From Diplocarpon mali (taxonomy: Eukaryota > Ascomycota > Leotiomycetes > Helotiales > Drepanopezizaceae): a DNA stretch of 47,885 nt. Shown here in pieces: positions 46,139 to 47,885 of this stretch. Each line of letters begins with the position of its first letter. The stretch's first letter is position 1. The stretch is taken from the NCBI GenBank assembly GCA_024741835.1, contig JAENRP010000229.1:1-47885 (forward strand), written 5' to 3'. The notes beneath the pieces are model-generated. The model was not told the DNA's origin. It saw nothing but the letters and a program-made list of their open reading frames with translations, and ran no database searches. Both the position numbers and the translations under genes were made by a program.

Positions 46139-47885
46139 CCCCTCTTGGCGCACAAGCGGAGGGAGAACATACGACTGCTCCATCACGAGGCTGCGTTTTC
46201 TGCCTGACCCCACGCCACACCCGCTCTGTCACAAACTTCAGCTCTCGACTGCCCAGGAATAGCGCAGCCGAGGGGAAACAGGCACATCAGCGACGCGTCA
46301 AGGGTGAGGAGTGAGTACCGCAAATTTCAGGTCTAGTTTTCATGTTATTTTCATCGCCAGGTCATTTATCATAGCTTCGGACGTCCATCACGCCAGATGG
46401 ACTTTTGATCTCCTTGCTGCTCCCAGAGAAAAAGAAATTCGTGAGAGGTCATTGGTCTCTAGAGGGAAAAGCAACGCTACCCGCCACGCTGGCTAAATGC
46501 ATAACGTCCGAGGAAAGAAACATCGCGCAAAAGATTATCGACCACCGCCACCGTCGTCATGTTTCCAGGACCCGGATGCTTAGAGGCAGAAACAGCTCGG
46601 AAGCGCCTCCGTACAAGCAGTAGGTGGGTGGGAGTTGCCTCTGTCCATGGCAGGTGCTGTTTTCCCTATGCCTTTGGCCGTATCTTGGAAGAGAGAAGGA
46701 GAGTATTGTTCGTTATCATCGTTGATCGTCGTTAATGCAGAGTCGTGAGATCGTCAAGCAGGTTTTTGAGGGTGCCTGGTCGCCAATTTATCTTAGTCGT
46801 AGGTTGGTGCCGCGGTGAGCGTTTGTCGCGTCTACGGGAGAGTCCCCTTGCTATCCAGGATTATCGATGGCCGAGGGGTCATCAAGGGCGTAATTGCTTG
46901 ACAGCCAGGTCTGAGATGCCAGGAGACGGATCTGTGAGCCCTTTATTCCGATGAGGTGGTGGAACTGCTGCTGCTCAAATTGACCGAGTGACTCCGACCA
47001 CCCCGGCTTCTCTTGTGTCTACCACTGCTCTCACTCGCTGGCAAGCCTTGCACCACGCCATTGCGTGCGAGCATACCACCATTCACCGAGAAGTTTCTGC
47101 AAACCATAAACGCGCGCATAGCCGCGTTCTCCTGGGCCAAGCCGTCGGATTCGTACGCCAGATCGGTCTGATATTCCCGACCATTCACGAGGACCAGGCA
47201 GGTGAAGCCCGATGAGCTCTTGTAAGTCTCGTATAAGGGATCCCGCCAGCCTCGGCGACGACAGAGACCTGTACGGTACGTCAGCGGTTTTTTCCACCAG
47301 AATGTCACGGCACACAGCGACCATTCCATGGATGCAAGGCTGGAGATGCAGAACAGGAATGGGCAGGGAAATGATCAGATACGATGCCGGATCGGGCAGT
47401 GGAACCACCATGGAAAGCTAACGGCAGATGACCAGGAGCTACCAAGACCTGATCGTGGGGGTGGGGAGCAGTCCTTGTCCCGCCGGACATGATCATACGA
47501 AGCCGCAAAGAGGGAGATGGGACAAGAAGAAACCCGCTCCAGATCAAATTTCCAGAGGTAGTGGATCGACGTACTCTCTAGATATGCCATGTAGAAACCA
47601 CCCATTGTAACGTGTCAATTGACAAGAGTCACAGTGTGACGAGAACCTGTTTCAAGGAGAGATCGGGCCGAAGTGTGGTGAGTGTGGGAGCAGAGTCTTT
47701 TCTGGTACCAGCATATGCCGATGGTGACGACTGCCCAAGATGTCAAGATCTTGTCGATGCAATTGAGCCTAAGCTGGCGTGCACAGGGACAGCTGCACAC
47801 ATTCGCTGAAGTGTACGTGATGGAGGTGATGTACGGCCGGCGCCGTGTTGTTGTGAGAATAAGGCTGACAGGCTGAGCGGGTGTC

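Larger units (their letters stand above)
43755..47885. other. 4.1 kb gene-free region upstream of mpg1
   Basis: GC-rich to about 46.0 kb, then mixed. Long open frames occur on both strands but none has a recognisable product, as in the first 5 kb of the window. It contains a 24 bp tandem repeat (44764-44817), a seven-G run (45545-45551) and a purine tract (46078-46138). It should include the mpg1 promoter; a gene running off the right edge cannot be excluded. Confidence 0.5.

Overview
This window comes from the nuclear genome of a filamentous ascomycete (Pezizomycotina). The genes carry short 45-57 nt spliceosomal introns, and the set includes a velvet regulator of the VosA type, a MYST acetyltransferase with an N-terminal PHD-like finger, fungal-type Sec3 and long filamentous-fungal Erg27 and MFS proteins. 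A Eurotiomycete-like origin is my inference; the genus cannot be fixed from this sequence alone. I see no tRNA, rRNA, CRISPR array, intact transposon or viral sequence.

Layout. 1-5548 is gene-free, GC-rich and full of microsatellites and homopolymeric G/C runs; it leads into vosA (5549-7053, +, three exons). A small unrecognised gene follows (8453-8926, +). 10826-14371 (+, four exons) encodes the NuA3-type histone acetyltransferase Sas3 and converges on the large exocyst gene sec3 (20076-15662, -, four exons). sec3 diverges from a LisH/SRP40-type nucleolar phosphoprotein gene (20931-22529, +) across an AT-rich 855 bp spacer. An ADGF/ADA2-like adenosine deaminase (23704-25691, +, four exons) comes next. 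25.7-29.7 kb is a poor region with only fragments of a possible conserved fungal hypothetical gene (27328-27937, -). The right half is a run of four minus-strand genes: sct1 glycerol-3-phosphate acyltransferase (32060-29720), erg27 3-ketosteroid reductase (37251-35544), an MFS DHA1-type transporter (39799-37796) and mpg1 GDP-mannose pyrophosphorylase (43754-42455). The last 4.1 kb is again GC-rich and gene-free.

How the genes relate. They are mostly housekeeping or developmental and do not form an obvious biosynthetic cluster. Functionally they cover development and chromatin (VosA, Sas3), polarised secretion (Sec3), ribosome biogenesis (SRP40-like), purine salvage (deaminase), and lipid, sterol and wall precursor supply (Sct1, Erg27, Mpg1). 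All splice models were assembled by hand, by joining reading frames at GT/AG sites so that conserved motifs stay in frame; every multi-exon total is divisible by three. I did not find a convincing new biological system. The most useful second looks are the frame-broken small gene at 8.3-8.9 kb, the 7 nt first exon of mpg1, the predicted lipid-anchor start of the deaminase, and the G/C-run-rich regions flanking vosA and mpg1.
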